Part shown: piece after piece, positions 7,657 to 8,021 of the stretch
Position numbering within the stretch: the first letter of the stretch is position 1
Layout: each line of letters opens with the position of its first letter
Source: DASUMP01 sp036277635
Lineage (GTDB): Bacteria > Actinomycetota > Acidimicrobiia > IMCC26256 > PALSA-610
Assembly: GCA_036277635.1 (NCBI GenBank)
Contig: DASUMP010000133.1
Coordinates: 1 to 8,021, forward strand
Direction of reading: 5' to 3'
DNA: 8,021 nucleotides
Notes under the pieces: model-generated
Databases searched by the model: none
The model's input: the letters and a program-made list of their open reading frames with translations, nothing else
What the model was told of the DNA's origin: nothing
Translations under genes and position numbers: made by a program

Positions 7657-7684
7657 GCGCCCCCGGGCCTCGGTCCGGGGGCGC
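7657..7684 (-). terminator. 10-bp perfect hairpin after rpmG
   Basis: GCGCCCCCGG (7657-7666) and CCGGGGGCGC (7675-7684) are exact reverse complements with an 8-nt loop, starting 5 nt after the rpmG stop. There is no T-run, as is common in high-GC actinobacteria. Its position between rpmG and the sigma gene suggests that it ends or reduces the tuf-rpmG transcript. Confidence 0.65.
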
Positions 7685-7689
7685 TGGTA

Positions 7690-7851
7690 CTAGCGGGTCT
7701 CCTTGTGGACGGTGTGCCGCTTCTCCCAGCGGCAGTACTTCTTCATCTCGATCCGCTCGCGGTCGTTCATCCGGTTCTTCACCGTGATGTAGTTGCGCCG
7801 CTTGCACTCTTCGCAGGCAAGGGTGACCTTGACCCGCTTGTCGCTCGCCAT
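7690..7851 (-). CDS. rpmG: 50S ribosomal protein L33 (three-cysteine variant)
   Basis: Small zinc-ribbon protein of the large ribosomal subunit near the E site. The 53-residue product reads MASDKRVKVTLACEECKRRN at its start and ends HTVHKETR, both typical of L33, and NYITVKNRMNDRERIEMKKY matches the core. Zinc-binding L33 has two CxxC pairs. Here the first is intact (Cys13, Cys16), but the second reads CRWE, so Cys40 is kept and the fourth ligand is Glu43. This is neither the standard C+ form nor the fully cysteine-free C- form. The ATG at 7851 follows GAAGGA at about 10 nt. It lies 30 nt downstream of tuf and is probably co-transcribed with it; a hairpin follows. Confidence 0.95.
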   Translation of the reverse strand: MASDKRVKVTLACEECKRRNYITVKNRMNDRERIEMKKYCRWEKRHTVHKETR

Positions 7852-7881
7852 CGCTCGTGTGTCCTTCTGTCCGTGCGGTCG

Positions 7882-8021
7882 CTACTTGAGGATCTTGATG
7901 ACGCGGCCGGCGCCCACGGTGCGGCCACCCTCACGGATCGCGAACCGCAACCCCTCTTCCATCGCGATCGGCTTCCCGAGCTCCACGGTCATCTCCGTGT
8001 TGTCACCCGGCATCACCATCT
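7882..8021 (-). CDS. tuf: elongation factor Tu, C-terminal 45 residues (partial)
   Basis: GTPase that delivers aminoacyl-tRNA to the ribosome. Only the end of the third beta-barrel domain is in the window: it begins MVMPGDNTEMTVELGKPIAM, continues EEGLRFAIREGGRTVGAGRV, and ends IKILK before TAG. This is nearly invariant EF-Tu sequence. The GTPase domain lies beyond the right edge. rpmG follows after 30 nt. The tuf-rpmG-trpT-secE order resembles the tufB locus of several bacterial groups rather than the str operon (rpsL-rpsG-fusA-tuf) where most actinobacteria keep tuf, so a second copy may exist elsewhere. Confidence 0.97.
   Translation of the reverse strand, partial: MVMPGDNTEMTVELGKPIAMEEGLRFAIREGGRTVGAGRVIKILK

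Overview
The window is a high-GC (roughly two-thirds G+C) stretch of bacterial chromosome holding the conserved core of the transcription and translation machinery. Every gene lies on the minus strand, so the biological reading order runs from the right edge to the left: tuf (3' end only), rpmG, an ECF sigma factor, its zinc-binding anti-sigma factor, tRNA-Trp, secE, nusG, rplK, rplA, rplJ, rplL and rpoB (first ~753 codons). The proteins point to Actinomycetota: an actinobacterial-type RpoB rifampicin-region sequence, a NusG with a long acidic N-terminal extension, and GTG starts. The tuf-rpmG-trpT-secE-nusG order, and the absence of the hadABC genes that mycobacteria carry at this point, suggest a deep or non-mycobacterial branch such as Acidimicrobiia. 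That placement is inference from gene content alone.

Right part (about 6610-8021): the tail of EF-Tu is followed 30 nt later by ribosomal protein L33, which lacks the fourth cysteine of its zinc ribbon. A perfect 10-bp hairpin lies directly after rpmG. Next come an ECF sigma factor and a membrane-anchored ZAS-type anti-sigma factor that overlap by 11 nt. This regulatory pair, placed between rpmG and trpT-secE, is the least expected content of the window. An 8-bp inverted repeat and an ECF-like promoter candidate precede the sigma gene.

Middle part (about 4740-6606): tRNA-Trp(CCA), secE (SecYEG translocon subunit), nusG (transcription elongation factor) and rplK (L11). A 131-nt nusG-rplK gap is packed with GCTCGC-type repeats and perfect hairpins. 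L11 has Thr where the thiopeptide-contacting loop normally has Pro.

Left part (1-4663): rplA (L1), a 215-nt rplJ leader with strong hairpins that fits an L10-type autoregulatory leader, rplJ (L10 with an unusual 66-residue acidic Ala/Pro/Glu tail), rplL (L7/L12), and a 309-nt gap before rpoB. That gap carries a 12-bp perfect hairpin and a plausible promoter. The arrangement would allow ribosomal proteins and RNA polymerase to be produced at different levels from one cluster. I saw no CRISPR array, insertion sequence, integrase or other mobile element. Most of the window is ordinary core genome. The points worth a second look are the embedded sigma/anti-sigma pair, the altered L33 and L11 residues, and the structured intergenic regions.
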